Counted from the stretch's first letter, positions 1 to 8,790 are shown. The stretch: 17,622 nucleotides of DNA from an uncultured Duganella sp. (GCA_946482635.1 CAMLSG010000106.1:1-17622); one strand, 5' to 3'. The notes: generated from the sequence alone by a model not told the origin. A program made the numbers and translations.

Positions 1-2885
1 TCCCAGTCGACCCCGGCCAGCGGCGGATAGGCAGCCGCCATCGGGGCTGCCGCATTGGCGGCGGCAGGCGCACCGGGAATCACCCGGCCAACCAGGCGCG
101 ACGGATCGATCCACTTCAGCATGGCGCGGAACAGCACGTCCGGATTGATGGGCTTGGTGATGTGGTCGTTCATGCCGGCTTCCAGGCTCCGGGCCTGGTC
201 CTCCGGCATGGCGTGGGCCGTCATGGCCAGGATCGGCAGGTCGCGCAGCGCTTCGATGGCGCGGATCTGGCGCGCGGCGGTCAGGCCGTCGACCACCTGC
301 ATCTGGACGTCCATCAGCACCAGGTCGTAATCACCCTGCTGTACCATTTGCAGCGCTTCGCCGCCGTGCACGGCGACGTCGACGTGCACGCGCACCGTTT
401 CCAGGAAGTCGATCGCGACTTCGCGGTTATTGGCATTGTCTTCCACCAGCAGGACGCGGGCGCCGTGCAGTCGCGCCAGCTCCTCTGCCGGCAGGCCGCG
501 CTGGTCGCCCTGCAGGGAAACGGGGTGCGCCATTTCCGGACGCAGCACCTGCAGCAGGCTGTGGTACAGCAGCGCAGGGCCGACCGGCTTGGTCAGGAAG
601 CCTTGCAGCGGCAGGTCGCCTTCTTCCTGCAACACCGTTTCACGGGTGCAGGCGCTGACCATCAGGATCGACGGCGGCGCGGCAAAGCGCGGGTCGGCGT
701 GGATGCGGTGGATGGTCTCCACGCCATCCCAGCCGGGCATCATGTAGTCCATCAGCACCACCTGGTATGGCATGCCGGCTTCGACGCCCCGTACCAGCAT
801 GTTCAGCGACTGCTCGCCGGAACTCGCGCTGTGGGCGGCGACGCCGAAGGAGCCGAGCATTTCCACCAGCGCCTCGCGCGCGGTGGCGCTGTCGTCGACC
901 ACCAGGACGCGAGCCTGCTGCAGGCTGGCGGTCGGCGAGGCGAGCGGTTCGGCCGCGGCGTCGCCGAGGCCCAGCTTGACGGTGAAGCTGAAGCGGCTGC
1001 CGACGCCTGGCGTGCTTGAGACCTTGATGCTGCCGCCCATCATTTCGACCAGCTGGCGCGAGATGCTCAGTCCCAGGCCGGTGCCGCCGTACTTGCGGGT
1101 GATCGAGCTGTCGGCCTGGCTGAAGGACTGGAACAGGCGCGCCAGCTGTTCTTCGCTCATGCCGATGCCGGTGTCGCTGACACTGAATTGCAGCACCACG
1201 CCGTCCGGCGCGCGGTCGACTGCCTTGACTGCCACCACGATCTCGCCGCGTTCAGTGAATTTGACTGCGTTGTTGGTCAGGTTGATCAACACCTGTCCCA
1301 GGCGCAGCGGGTCGCCAACCAGTTTTTGCGGCACGCCGCGCTCGACGCGGAACACCAGTTCCACCCTGCGCGCGTCGGTCTTGACGGCTGTCAGGGTGGA
1401 CAGGTGGTCCAGCATTTCATCAAGGCTGAACGGCACCGACTCCAGCGCCAGCTTGCCGGCTTCGATCTTGGAAAAGTCGAGGATGTCGTTGATGATGCCA
1501 AGCAGGTGCTCGCCGGCGCCGAGGATCTTGGCGAGGTAGTTGCGCTGCTTCGGGCTCGGGTCCGTCATCAGCGCCAGGCGGCTCATGCCGATGATGGCAT
1601 TCATCGGCGTACGGATTTCGTGGCTCATATTGGCCAGGAAGTCCGACTTCAGGCGGGTGGCCGCCTCGGCGCGCAGCATGGCGTTCTGCATGGCCTTGGT
1701 GCGCAGGCCGAGGATGCGCATGAACACCAGCATGTCGAAGGCGTTGCCGAACTGCAGGGCGTGCATGGTCCAGAAATTGGCCACCAGCTTGCCGCTGATG
1801 ACCTGGCTCAGGACAACGGACGACAGGAAGCTGACCGCCCAGCCGACCATGAAGTAGATGCCGACCGAATCGCCGCGGCGGGCGCGCTTGTAGGCGCCCG
1901 GCAGGCCAAGCAGCATGGGCAGCAGCCCCAACGTACTGACGATGATCACCAGGCCCTCGACGCTGATCAGGTCCAGGCAATAGGCAACGGCAAACAAGGC
2001 CGCCAGCGCGGCGCCGGCCTTCATCAGGGTCGAGAAAATGCGGTCGACGCCGGGCCGCGCCAGCGACTGTTCGACAAACAGGTAGCCGCCGCAGGATGCC
2101 ATCAGCGCGAACAGGCCGCCGGCATGCAGCGTCATCCAGACGTTATTGCGCCAGATGTACTGGCTGCCAAGGCCAAAGAATTCGAAAGAGAACAGGGTGG
2201 TGCCGGCGATCAGCAGGGCATATTTGCCGAACAGCGGCTCGCGCAGGTTGGCCCACTGTGCCAGGCTGTACAGCAGCAGGCAGAGGCTCAGGCCCATCAG
2301 CATCCCTTGCAGCATTTGCTCGGCGAGCGCCGACGCGTGGTACACCGCGGCCTTGGAGAAATGGATCGGCAGGATCATCGAGCCGATGTTCTCGACGCGC
2401 AGCAGGATCACATGGTCGGTGCCTGGCGTCAGCCGCAGTGCGGCCGCCGGCGTGCGGCCTCCGCCGCCGGGCGCCACGACCGGCTGCAGGTTGCCGGTCA
2501 CCGTGTGGCTGTGCAGCGCGCCGTCGGTGGCGGCGAACACGTCGACCCGGTTGATCTGCGAGTAGTCGATGTTCAGCGTCCATTCGCCGGTGGCGTCGGC
2601 CGGAACGAAGACGGGGATGCGGACCCACACCACGGTACCCTTGTTGACGCCCAGCGTGGCATAGGCCGATGTCGGCTTCTGGAATCCGGCGGCCGCGGCC
2701 AGCACTTCCGCTGCGCTGAGCGCGCCACCCGGGTCCTTCAGGATGGTGACGGCGGGCCAGGCGTCATGCGAGCCGGCCTGTTCATCGAGCACCAGCGGCG
2801 TCGTTGCAGCGCTGTTTGCAGTGTCGGCCAGGGCCAGGCCTGCCGCCAGCGCCAGGAGCAGGGCAAGGATAAAGCGCTTCAGCAT
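1..2885 (-). CDS. Hybrid sensor histidine kinase, 7TMR-DISM type, two receiver domains (3' end cut by window)
   Basis: Inner-membrane sensor kinase; 961 residues are visible and the C-terminus lies beyond base 1. A signal peptide (about 1-20, ending ALA|DT) is followed by a periplasmic 7TMR-DISMED2-like domain (about 30-165) and a block of hydrophobic helices (about 175-390) typical of 7TMR-DISM_7TM. Next come HisKA with the H-box [12 protein letters not shown] (His422), HATPase_c (N-box around Asn538, then DTGIG and GGTGLGL), receiver 1 (Asp664/Asp665, phospho-acceptor Asp713, Lys766) and receiver 2 (Glu815/Asp816, Asp859, Lys911). Proteins of this design often end in an Hpt domain, which may be missing here only because of the edge. 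ATG at 2885 is chosen for its signal peptide and an upstream AGGAG; it overlaps the oxygenase gene by 7 bases, so it is probably co-translated. The ligand is unknown. By position it could sense the compound handled by the operon (inference). Confidence 0.93.
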   Translation of the reverse strand, partial: MLKRFILALLLALAAGLALADTANSAATTPLVLDEQAGSHDAWPAVTILKDPGGALSAAEVLAAAAGFQKPTSAYATLGVNKGTVVWVRIPVFVPADATGEWTLNIDYSQINRVDVFAATDGALHSHTVTGNLQPVVAPGGGGRTPAAALRLTPGTDHVILLRVENIGSMILPIHFSKAAVYHASALAEQMLQGMLMGLSLCLLLYSLAQWANLREPLFGKYALLIAGTTLFSFEFFGLGSQYIWRNNVWMTLHAGGLFALMASCGGYLFVEQSLARPGVDRIFSTLMKAGAALAALFAVAYCLDLISVEGLVIIVSTLGLLPMLLGLPGAYKRARRGDSVGIYFMVGWAVSFLSSVVLSQVISGKLVANFWTMHALQFGNAFDMLVFMRILGLRTKAMQNAMLRAEAATRLKSDFLANMSHEIRTPMNAIIGMSRLALMTDPSPKQRNYLAKILGAGEHLLGIINDILDFSKIEAGKLALESVPFSLDEMLDHLSTLTAVKTDARRVELVFRVERGVPQKLVGDPLRLGQVLINLTNNAVKFTERGEIVVAVKAVDRAPDGVVLQFSVSDTGIGMSEEQLARLFQSFSQADSSITRKYGGTGLGLSISRQLVEMMGGSIKVSSTPGVGSRFSFTVKLGLGDAAAEPLASPTASLQQARVLVVDDSATAREALVEMLGSFGVAAHSASSGEQSLNMLVRGVEAGMPYQVVLMDYMMPGWDGVETIHRIHADPRFAAPPSILMVSACTRETVLQEEGDLPLQGFLTKPVGPALLYHSLLQVLRPEMAHPVSLQGDQRGLPAEELARLHGARVLLVEDNANNREVAIDFLETVRVHVDVAVHGGEALQMVQQGDYDLVLMDVQMQVVDGLTAARQIRAIEALRDLPILAMTAHAMPEDQARSLEAGMNDHITKPINPDVLFRAMLKWIDPSRLVGRVIPGAPAAANAAAPMAAAYPPLAGVDW

Positions 2886-4243
2886 GGCTGCTGGTCTCCT
2901 GCCGGCTTGGCCGGGGCGCGGCCGGCGAGGCGCGCCTCCAGTGCGTTCATCCAGGCCGGCGCCTTGGGGTCCTTGCCCCAGCCGCGTATGGCGCTGTCGA
3001 CCTGGTTCAGTACCGCAGGCGGGAGTTTCAGGGGGCGGGTCTGGTCCATCAGGAATTTCACGGTGAACTGGTAGCCGAAGATGCGCGTGATCATGCGGCA
3101 GATCGAAAAGTTGGGGAACACCAGCCGCACCAGCGCATCGACGCCGCGCACCAGCACCATGCCGCTGATGAACAAGGCGCGCGAGAGCAAGTTGACGCGC
3201 TGGTTGAGGGCGAGGTCGACGCGCGCCGATTTGCCGCACAGGTAGCGCGTGAGCAGGACCGGGAACGGTTTCAGTATGCGCAGCGGGATCTGGGCCTGCA
3301 TGGCCTTCATCAGGGCCGCCCCGAGTTCCGGGCGCGGGTCGGGCAGGTAGGGCGACAGGCGGGCGCGGGCCTGGATTTCGTTGAAGCTGGCCTCGGCCTG
3401 CTCCATGGTGTGCGGCATCAGGCTCGATTCGATGCCCAGGATATGCCCGACCACGTTCCATGTGTGCAGGTAAGCTTGCTCGTCCTGCGGCGGCAGCCCG
3501 AGCCCGAGCTTGCGCAGTCCACGCAGGAAAATGTAGTGAAACGTCAGCAGGGTATAAGCCAGTTCTTCCTGGTTGCAGGGCAGGCCGTTGGCGCTGATGT
3601 CCCAGCCATGGTTGTACAGCGTGTCGTGCACGTTGCGGCAAGGCGCGTCCATCGGCGCAATGGCGGTGTTGCCCTCGACCACGGCGTCGGAGGGATTGCC
3701 GCGCAGGATCAGGTGGCGGATCGTGGCGTGGATCAGGCGCACCTTGAGGATCTGCGCTACGCCGCCGCCTTCGGGCGTGGTCAGGCCGCCGTGCATCATC
3801 ACCGGGAAGATCATCGCTGCGGTGGAGCGGACCCGGTAATCGGTGTGCGCTTCGAGCTGGCCGGCCACGTGCAGCACGCCCGCCAGGTCCGGCACCACAT
3901 AGCATTCCGGCAGGCTGGCGCAGAACAGCAGGCTGCAGGACAGCATGCTCATGTCGAAGAACAGTTCTTCCGAGCGCGCGATCTTTGCCGCATCGGCCCA
4001 TTCCGGCAGCACGGTGCCGGAGGCAAGGTAGGCTTCGAGTGCGGCGGCAATCGGCGCCGGCGTGCCTTCCGGGGCGCGCCACTCGGCGACGATGGCATTG
4101 GTCTGCCATTGCGCCAGCAGGCGGTTCACGATCGCAATCGCGTCCCATTGGCTGCCTTCGTGGCCGTGCAGGATCGTGGCGATGGTGTTGTCGGCGAGGG
4201 GATCGGCGCGCAGGGTTGGCGCCACCGCAACCGGCGCGTTCAC
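2879..4243 (-). CDS. Lcp/MpaB-like heme oxygenase (DUF2236 family)
   Basis: A 454-residue member of the family joining fungal MpaB with latex clearing protein (Lcp) rubber oxygenases: b-type heme enzymes that cleave isoprenoid double bonds. The family core is visible: a Ser/Met-rich helix (about 95-115), YRVRST (Arg137, Thr141), and [11 protein letters not shown] with Arg169, His172 and His177 in the R-x2-H-x4-H spacing expected around the axial heme histidine. A further segment, [20 protein letters not shown] (about 225-244), resembles Lcp more than short DUF2236 proteins. The lysine I recall between the Arg and Thr in Lcp is Ser140 here. No Sec or Tat signal is seen, unlike secreted actinobacterial Lcp, so it is predicted cytoplasmic or membrane-associated; a hydrophobic stretch lies around 355-380. 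GTG 4243 is preferred: it has GGAAGGA six bases upstream and a GTGA overlap with the preceding gene. A GTG at 4273 lacks a Shine-Dalgarno. The substrate is unknown. Confidence 0.85.
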   Translation of the reverse strand: MNAPVAVAPTLRADPLADNTIATILHGHEGSQWDAIAIVNRLLAQWQTNAIVAEWRAPEGTPAPIAAALEAYLASGTVLPEWADAAKIARSEELFFDMSMLSCSLLFCASLPECYVVPDLAGVLHVAGQLEAHTDYRVRSTAAMIFPVMMHGGLTTPEGGGVAQILKVRLIHATIRHLILRGNPSDAVVEGNTAIAPMDAPCRNVHDTLYNHGWDISANGLPCNQEELAYTLLTFHYIFLRGLRKLGLGLPPQDEQAYLHTWNVVGHILGIESSLMPHTMEQAEASFNEIQARARLSPYLPDPRPELGAALMKAMQAQIPLRILKPFPVLLTRYLCGKSARVDLALNQRVNLLSRALFISGMVLVRGVDALVRLVFPNFSICRMITRIFGYQFTVKFLMDQTRPLKLPPAVLNQVDSAIRGWGKDPKAPAWMNALEARLAGRAPAKPAGDQQPC

Positions 4244-5040
4244 TGGGCTTCCTTCCAGCGCATCCAGCCGCACAGGCCGGTCAGCACGGGAATGCCCATG
4301 GCGAACAGCGCGATGGTGCGGGTCTCGATCGGGTTCCCTTTGAGGGCCTGGAATACCATGCTGCCGCCGTAGATCAGGAGCGGCACGAGGGCGTAGAGAG
4401 GCGTGATCCTGCTGCTTGGGACCGGCGGCTTTTTCCGCAGCGTGAGGCGGAAGCCGTAAATGATCGCAAAGGCGATAGTCATCCAGCCGACGAAGCCCTG
4501 CAGCGTTTCGCCAAACCAGCCGCCATCAGTCTTGGTCATGATCCAGGCCTTGAGCGTGAATACCATGTAAGGATCGGCGCCCAGGTCGTAAGCGGTGACG
4601 ATCATGGCGCCGAGGAAGGCCATGATGAAGGTCATCAGCGTCGACGGCACGCCGTCGGTCGGTGCCTGCCAGACGATCAGGTTGGCGATCACGTAGGCGA
4701 CGTAGCACAGCGCGAACCACATCATCGGGATGATGAAGGGGACGGAGCCGATGCGCGGTCCGAGCACGTCGGTGTAGGTATAGGAACCGAAGAACCATCC
4801 GTAACGCGCACCCATCTCCTCGGCGAACCAGCCGACCACCAGTCCAATGACGACGAAGCGCAGCGCCGGTGCATGGCCCAGGAAATGGCTCGCACTGGCC
4901 CAGCAGCAGGCAAACATCAGGATCGAACTGACGATCAGCAAGGTTGTCGTCTCGCTCCAGCTACGCGACGCCAGGGCGATCAGGAATCCAGCCAGCAGGA
5001 CGAGGGTGATGCGAGGCAGTTGGTTCAGCAGCGACTTCAT
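4240..5040 (-). CDS. CruF-like carotenoid biosynthesis membrane protein (PF04240)
   Basis: A 266-residue polytopic inner-membrane protein with about seven or eight hydrophobic helices. It shows the hallmark motifs of the PF04240 (formerly DUF422) family, which includes CruF carotenoid 1',2'-hydratase and bisanhydrobacterioruberin hydratase: [16 protein letters not shown] (70-85, Glu74/Glu75), [12 protein letters not shown] (87-98, Asp91), PFIIPMMW (101-108), [11 protein letters not shown] (150-160) and [13 protein letters not shown] (174-186). Family members add water to the terminal isoprene double bond of linear carotenoids. No phytoene synthase or desaturase lies in the window, so a carotenoid substrate is not shown; water addition to another isoprenoid is possible. 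ATG 5040 has GGGAA just upstream, lies 11 bases after the receptor stop, and its own TGA overlaps the oxygenase GTG. The family call is solid; the reaction is inferred. Confidence 0.82.
   Translation of the reverse strand: MKSLLNQLPRITLVLLAGFLIALASRSWSETTTLLIVSSILMFACCWASASHFLGHAPALRFVVIGLVVGWFAEEMGARYGWFFGSYTYTDVLGPRIGSVPFIIPMMWFALCYVAYVIANLIVWQAPTDGVPSTLMTFIMAFLGAMIVTAYDLGADPYMVFTLKAWIMTKTDGGWFGETLQGFVGWMTIAFAIIYGFRLTLRKKPPVPSSRITPLYALVPLLIYGGSMVFQALKGNPIETRTIALFAMGIPVLTGLCGWMRWKEAQ
4250..4256 (-). promoter_or_regulatory. Ribosome binding site deciding the oxygenase start
   Basis: GGAAGGA on the minus strand, six bases before GTG 4243 and inside the last codons of the CruF-like gene. It supports the 454-residue form over the 464-residue form that would begin at GTG 4273. 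With the GTGA stop/start overlap it implies translational coupling. Confidence 0.7.
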
Positions 5041-5051
5041 AAGTTCCCGGG

Positions 5052-7289
5052 TTAAAAGTGGTAGTCGAAACGAATATCAAATGTCCTTGGTTCGCTCGGC
5101 GCGGCCATGCCGAAACTGTCGATCGTTACCGGCTGCACCTTGTTTTCCAGGTTCTTCACGTGCGCCATCAGGCTCCAGCTGGCGCCGTCGGGGCGATAGG
5201 CGAGCGTGAGATCGCTGGAGGTGCGGGCCGGCACGCGGTATTGCAGCAACTGGCTGGGGACGCTGATGTTGTAGGCAGCGCTTCTGCGCGCATTGATGCC
5301 GGCGGTGATGGCTGCGGCAGGCAGGCGGAAGGTGTGGTCCCAGCCCAGGCTCAGTACCGAATGCGGCGCGCGGTCCAGCGGTTCGCCGGCCCACGACACC
5401 AGCCCATTCGGCCGATAGCTCACGTAATGTGCGTCCAGCAGCGTCAGGCCGTAAGTGATGCTGTCGGCGGACGTGGCGCGTACCTGGCCATCGAGCTCAA
5501 GGCCCTTGACGCTGGCTGCGCCGGCATTCTGGGTGACGAAGCGCGGAGCGCCTGCCACGATCGCGACGCCGGACAGCTGAAGATTGGTGTAGTCGTATTT
5601 GAAGACGGCCAGGTTCATGCTGGCGCGCTTGTCCCAGAAGCGCGATTTCAGGCCGGCTTCCCAGGATTTCAGGGTTTCCGGCTGGTAGAACAGCGTGTCG
5701 GCCGGCACGGCGATTACCGCAGGGCAGGGGATGCCCAGTGCGCTGGAGCCGGCCAGGCAGCCGTCGTTGAAGCCGCCCGACTTGTAGCCGGTAGCGATGC
5801 TGGCATAAGCCATGGTGGCAGGCGCCAGGTCGTATTCGGCGCCCAGCTTCCAGGTGGTCTTGTGGGTGGCCAGCGTGGCGTCGTTCAGCATCTTGAAGTC
5901 GGTGGCTGCGTTGAACTCGCGCGCCTGCTGGAAGTTGGTCGAACCGACGCGCGACTTGTCGTCGTCCGTATAGCGCAGGCCGGCCGTGGCGCGTACTGCC
6001 GGCGTCACGCTGTAGGTCACCTGGCCGAACGCCGCCTTGCTGCGCGAAATCGTCGGGCCATGCGGGAATACATAGTAAGGCGGCAGCTTGACCAGCTGCA
6101 GGTCGCGGAATACGTAGAGCTGGTGCGACTCTTCGCGGAAGTAGTACAGCCCGCCCTGGGCTTTCAACGCGCCGCTGCCGTTGGTCGACAGGCGCAGCTC
6201 GTGCGAATCCTGGCGCTGGTCGCCCCAGAAGTTTTCATGCACGCCGATCGCCACCGTCGGCAGCACGCGGTAATAGAAATTGGCCAGGAAATCGTGCTCG
6301 TTCTTGCGATGCGAACCGAGGTAGTCCAGCGTGACCGGCCCCAGGTTCCAGGACAGTTCGGCGCCCAGGCCGTCGGTCGACTTATGGTTGTAGCCCTGTT
6401 CCAGCCTGGTATTGAAGGGCTTGAAGCGGTTGGTCAGGCGATCATCGGTGCCGGCGCCGTACCACACGGGCTTTCCGGTTTCCACGCCCTGGTAAAAATT
6501 GGTGTCCGGAACGATATTGTCGATATTGCCATTCTGCGTGGCGTGCTCGTAGCGCAGCAGCAGCGAAGCCGATGGCCCAAGTGCCAGCTTGGCCGACAGC
6601 CGCGCCGAACGGTCGTCGCGGTCCTGGCCCAGTTCGTAGCCCGTGCCCTGGCCATTGCGCAGGTAGCTGTCGTGCCTGTTGACCGCCACAGCGGCGCGCA
6701 GCGCGAGACTGTCGTTGACCGGCAGGTTGAGCATGCCGGTGGCCACGCGCGAGTTGAAATTGCCCAGCGCAAGGCTGGCAGCGCCTTCCCACTGCTGCAC
6801 CGGCGCATTGCTGATGACATTGACCACGCCGGCCGTGGTATTGCGGCCGTACAGCGTCCCTTGCGGGCCGCGCAGCACTTCGACGCGGTCGACGTCGAGG
6901 AAGCTCAGGGTCTGGGCTTGCGGGCGCGCGATATAAATACCGTCCAGCATGAAGGCGGCCGAGGGATCGCCTTTTTCCGTAACGTCGGAATTCGACACGC
7001 CGCGAATCGTGATGCGCAGGCCATCGGGAGCGCCGTCCAGGTGCACATTGGGCAGGCGCTTGCCGATGCCGGCAGCGTTGTCGATGCCCAGCTTGTCGAG
7101 CTGCCCTGCGGTGAGCACCGACATCGCGACCGGCGTGCGCGACTCGGGCGCAGCGATACGCTGGGCCGTCACGAGGACTTCCGGCAGTTGCTCCTCAGTT
7201 TGGCTTTGCGCCATGGCCGGCGCGCAAAGAATGCTGGAGACGGCCGCCGCCAGCATGGTCGGGCGCAGATTCGCCCCGCGATTCAACAT
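5052..7289 (-). CDS. TonB-dependent outer-membrane receptor
   Basis: A 745-residue outer-membrane active transporter powered by TonB/ExbBD. A signal peptide (1-27, cut at APAMA|QS) is followed by a TonB-box-like LPEVLVTAQR (35-44), a plug domain (about 45-165) with LRITIRGVSN, AAFMLDGIYI and VEVLRGPQGTLYGRNTTAG, and then a 22-strand-type barrel ending in an aromatic-rich strand with C-terminal Phe (RFDYHF). The plug resembles the broad class seen in sphingomonads and oxalobacteria for organic substrates, not a clear siderophore receptor. ATG 7289 is chosen over the upstream TTG 7331 because it has AGGGG at the right distance and starts a good signal peptide. It heads the operon with the CruF-like protein and the Lcp-like oxygenase, so its cargo may be a hydrophobic isoprenoid (inference). 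No anti-sigma interaction domain is seen at the N-terminus. Confidence 0.92.
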   Translation of the reverse strand: MLNRGANLRPTMLAAAVSSILCAPAMAQSQTEEQLPEVLVTAQRIAAPESRTPVAMSVLTAGQLDKLGIDNAAGIGKRLPNVHLDGAPDGLRITIRGVSNSDVTEKGDPSAAFMLDGIYIARPQAQTLSFLDVDRVEVLRGPQGTLYGRNTTAGVVNVISNAPVQQWEGAASLALGNFNSRVATGMLNLPVNDSLALRAAVAVNRHDSYLRNGQGTGYELGQDRDDRSARLSAKLALGPSASLLLRYEHATQNGNIDNIVPDTNFYQGVETGKPVWYGAGTDDRLTNRFKPFNTRLEQGYNHKSTDGLGAELSWNLGPVTLDYLGSHRKNEHDFLANFYYRVLPTVAIGVHENFWGDQRQDSHELRLSTNGSGALKAQGGLYYFREESHQLYVFRDLQLVKLPPYYVFPHGPTISRSKAAFGQVTYSVTPAVRATAGLRYTDDDKSRVGSTNFQQAREFNAATDFKMLNDATLATHKTTWKLGAEYDLAPATMAYASIATGYKSGGFNDGCLAGSSALGIPCPAVIAVPADTLFYQPETLKSWEAGLKSRFWDKRASMNLAVFKYDYTNLQLSGVAIVAGAPRFVTQNAGAASVKGLELDGQVRATSADSITYGLTLLDAHYVSYRPNGLVSWAGEPLDRAPHSVLSLGWDHTFRLPAAAITAGINARRSAAYNISVPSQLLQYRVPARTSSDLTLAYRPDGASWSLMAHVKNLENKVQPVTIDSFGMAAPSEPRTFDIRFDYHF

Positions 7290-7310
7290 GATTACCCCTA
7301 GTGCACTGCT

Positions 7311-7340
7311 TTTATATGATTGTTTTGGCAACGTTGTGAA
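7311..7340 (-). promoter_or_regulatory. Candidate sigma-70 promoter of the receptor operon
   Basis: On the minus strand, TTCACA (7340-7335) and TATAAA (7316-7311) are 18 bases apart in an AT-rich stretch. Transcription would begin near 7304, giving a leader of about 15 bases with AGGGG before ATG 7289. This is a by-eye match; the -10 is good and the -35 moderate. Confidence 0.45.
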
Positions 7341-7387
7341 AAACCGTTGCTTGCAAAGATCAAGAGTCTAACAGTTTGGCAACTTTG
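7324..7387. repeat. Operator-like repeats upstream of the receptor gene
   Basis: TTTGGCAAC occurs twice in direct orientation, at 7324-7332 and 7375-7383. An inverted repeat GCAACG (7328-7333) / CGTTGC (7345-7350), with an 11-base spacer, overlaps the predicted -35. The cluster lies in the only sizeable intergenic region, between the receptor operon and the divergent gene at 7500. It could be a regulator binding site; no regulator gene is visible in the window. Confidence 0.4.
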
Positions 7388-7499
7388 GAAATAGGGTTAT
7401 GTAGGCTTTGCCCGACATGGATACGACACGATGACTGATAGCGGGGCGGGCGCGACGGGGGAATACTGGCGGCAAGCCTGAAAAGGAAAGGAGTGCATC

Positions 7500-7907
7500 A
7501 TGCTTTTACGAAACATTACTTTCGCCTTCACCCTGGCTTGCGGCGCGATTGGCGCGGCAGTAGCGGCCGATGAGCCGCAATTTGTTACCGGCGGCGTGGG
7601 CCTCGAAGAGCGCGGCCAGATGCTGGCAAGCAAACCGGACTATAACGTCCGCATGACCTTTGCGACGCGCGGTACCGGCGAGTACCGTTCTGACGTCCAG
7701 GTCGAAATTTCAGACGCAAAAGGGCATACCAATGTCAACGCCCACGACGCGGGGCCGCTGATGTTCGTCAACCTGGAACCGGGCCGCTACCGCGTGACGG
7801 CGACGGCGGCCGATGGGCAGGTCCAGCGCCGCGAGGTGCAAGTGCAGCCCGGCCGGACGAAGGACCTGTACTTCTACTGGAGCGAACCGGCTACGATCGT
7901 GCAGTAG
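7500..7907 (+). CDS. Small secreted protein of unknown function, carboxypeptidase-regulatory-like fold
   Basis: A 135-residue protein with a signal peptide (about 1-22, AVA|ADE region), so predicted periplasmic or exported. The mature part is a short beta-rich domain. The stretch PLMFVNLEPGRYRVTATAAD followed by VQVQPGRTKDLYFYW resembles the PGxYxVxA...V.VxxG pattern of carboxypeptidase-regulatory-like and Ig-like domains. I recognise no catalytic motif. ATG 7500 has a strong AAAGGAG upstream. The gene is divergent from the receptor operon across the 210-base gap, and its 3' end overlaps the end of the convergent PEP-mutase-like gene by 17 bases. No clear sigma-70 promoter was found on the plus strand of the gap. 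The exported prediction is fairly safe; the role is unknown. Confidence 0.8.
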   Translation: MLLRNITFAFTLACGAIGAAVAADEPQFVTGGVGLEERGQMLASKPDYNVRMTFATRGTGEYRSDVQVEISDAKGHTNVNAHDAGPLMFVNLEPGRYRVTATAADGQVQRREVQVQPGRTKDLYFYWSEPATIVQ

Positions 7908-8691
7908 ACATCAACTGGTTGAGCGGACCGTAGTCGAAGGTCTGCTCATCGTCGATGGCGCCGGTCTGGTGGAAGCGTTCCATATACACCCTCAGCCGGC
8001 CCATCATCGCTTCCGCCGGTGCCGAGCCGGCGCTCAGGCGCCGCACGCCCAGTTCTGCCAGGCGGGCCGGTGCCGCCATGTTCTTTCGCGCCAACACATT
8101 CAGCGGCATGCTGCTGCCCTGGGCCAGGGCAGCCATTTCCGCCTCGTCGGTGACGCCCGGCGCAAACAGGCCGCTCGCGCCTGCCGCCTGGTACATGGCG
8201 GCGCGGCGCAGGGTTTCGGCCACGCGCGCGCCCGGCTCGGCCAGCCCACGTAGGTAGACGTCGCAACGGGCGTTGATGTAAAGCTCGATCCCGGCCGCCT
8301 TGGCCGCAGCGCGTGCTGCGCCGATCTTGCGCGCCAGCAGTTCCGGCTGCGCACTGCCGTCTTCAATATTGATGCCGACCACGCCGGCCTGTACCAGTTG
8401 CGCCACAAACTGGCCGACCACTTCCGGATCGGAAGAATAGCCGTCTTCGATGTCAACGGTCAGCGGGAGCTGGCTGGCGCGCACGATGTCGCGCACGGTT
8501 TCCAGCAGCAGGGCGGTGGGCAGCTGTGAGCCGTCGGCGTAACCGTGGCCCCAGGCCACAGCTGCGCTGCTGGTTGCAAGCGCCTTGGCGCCGGCCAGGG
8601 CGGCGATCCGGGCAGTGCCACCATCCCAGCAATTGGCCAGCATCAGCAGGCCGCTTTGGTGCAGTTCCTGAAAGAGAGTGTCATTACGCAT
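7891..8691 (-). CDS. Isocitrate lyase/PEP mutase family protein
   Basis: A 266-residue cytoplasmic enzyme of the PEP mutase/isocitrate lyase superfamily, whose members make or break C-C or C-P bonds of oxaloacetate- or phosphoenolpyruvate-like substrates. Visible are ATSSAAVAWGHGYADG (39-54), the metal-site motif VDIEDGY (79-85), GINIEDG (106-112) and INARCD (139-144, where INARTD is usual). The KKCGH loop carrying the catalytic cysteine of isocitrate and methylisocitrate lyases is replaced by the IEDGSAQ segment, so a true lyase of that type is unlikely. Oxaloacetate decarboxylase-like or carboxyphosphonate mutase-like activity is possible, but the substrate cannot be set. ATG 8691 has AAAGGA six bases upstream; an in-frame ATG at 8718 has no Shine-Dalgarno. 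Divergent from fadD across 99 bases. Confidence 0.88.
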   Translation of the reverse strand: MRNDTLFQELHQSGLLMLANCWDGGTARIAALAGAKALATSSAAVAWGHGYADGSQLPTALLLETVRDIVRASQLPLTVDIEDGYSSDPEVVGQFVAQLVQAGVVGINIEDGSAQPELLARKIGAARAAAKAAGIELYINARCDVYLRGLAEPGARVAETLRRAAMYQAAGASGLFAPGVTDEAEMAALAQGSSMPLNVLARKNMAAPARLAELGVRRLSAGSAPAEAMMGRLRVYMERFHQTGAIDDEQTFDYGPLNQLMSTARS

Positions 8692-8729
8692 GGTGGTCCT
8701 TTCAAAATGGACTTGCATAATTACACACT

Positions 8730-8757
8730 TTGGCGGGCCGTGCAGGCGACCTACAAT
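8730..8757 (+). promoter_or_regulatory. Candidate promoter of fadD-msbA
   Basis: TTGGCG (8730-8735) and TACAAT (8752-8757) with a 16-base spacer lie in the 99-base divergent gap. Transcription would begin around 8764 and leave a leader of about 27 bases carrying AGGGGG (8781-8786) before the start codon. By-eye match only. Confidence 0.45.
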
Positions 8758-8790
8758 GATAGGAACTTACTCAACCTTGCAGGGGGTGGC

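Noticed and set aside
1188..3074. 628-codon open frame on the plus strand
   Set aside because: Antisense to the sensor kinase, whose motifs are complete in the minus frame; no recognisable domain.
5058..7301. 747-codon open frame on the plus strand
   Set aside because: It is exactly antisense to the TonB-dependent receptor, has no family motifs and a His/Arg/Gln/Val-rich composition; it arises from GC-rich third positions.
7290..7331. Upstream TTG start for the TonB receptor
   Set aside because: It adds 14 residues before the signal peptide, overlaps the predicted promoter and has no Shine-Dalgarno; ATG 7289 has AGGGG.
8692..8718. Upstream ATG start for the PEP mutase-like gene
   Set aside because: No ribosome site before ATG 8718, while ATG 8691 has AAAGGA six bases upstream and suits the family N-terminus.
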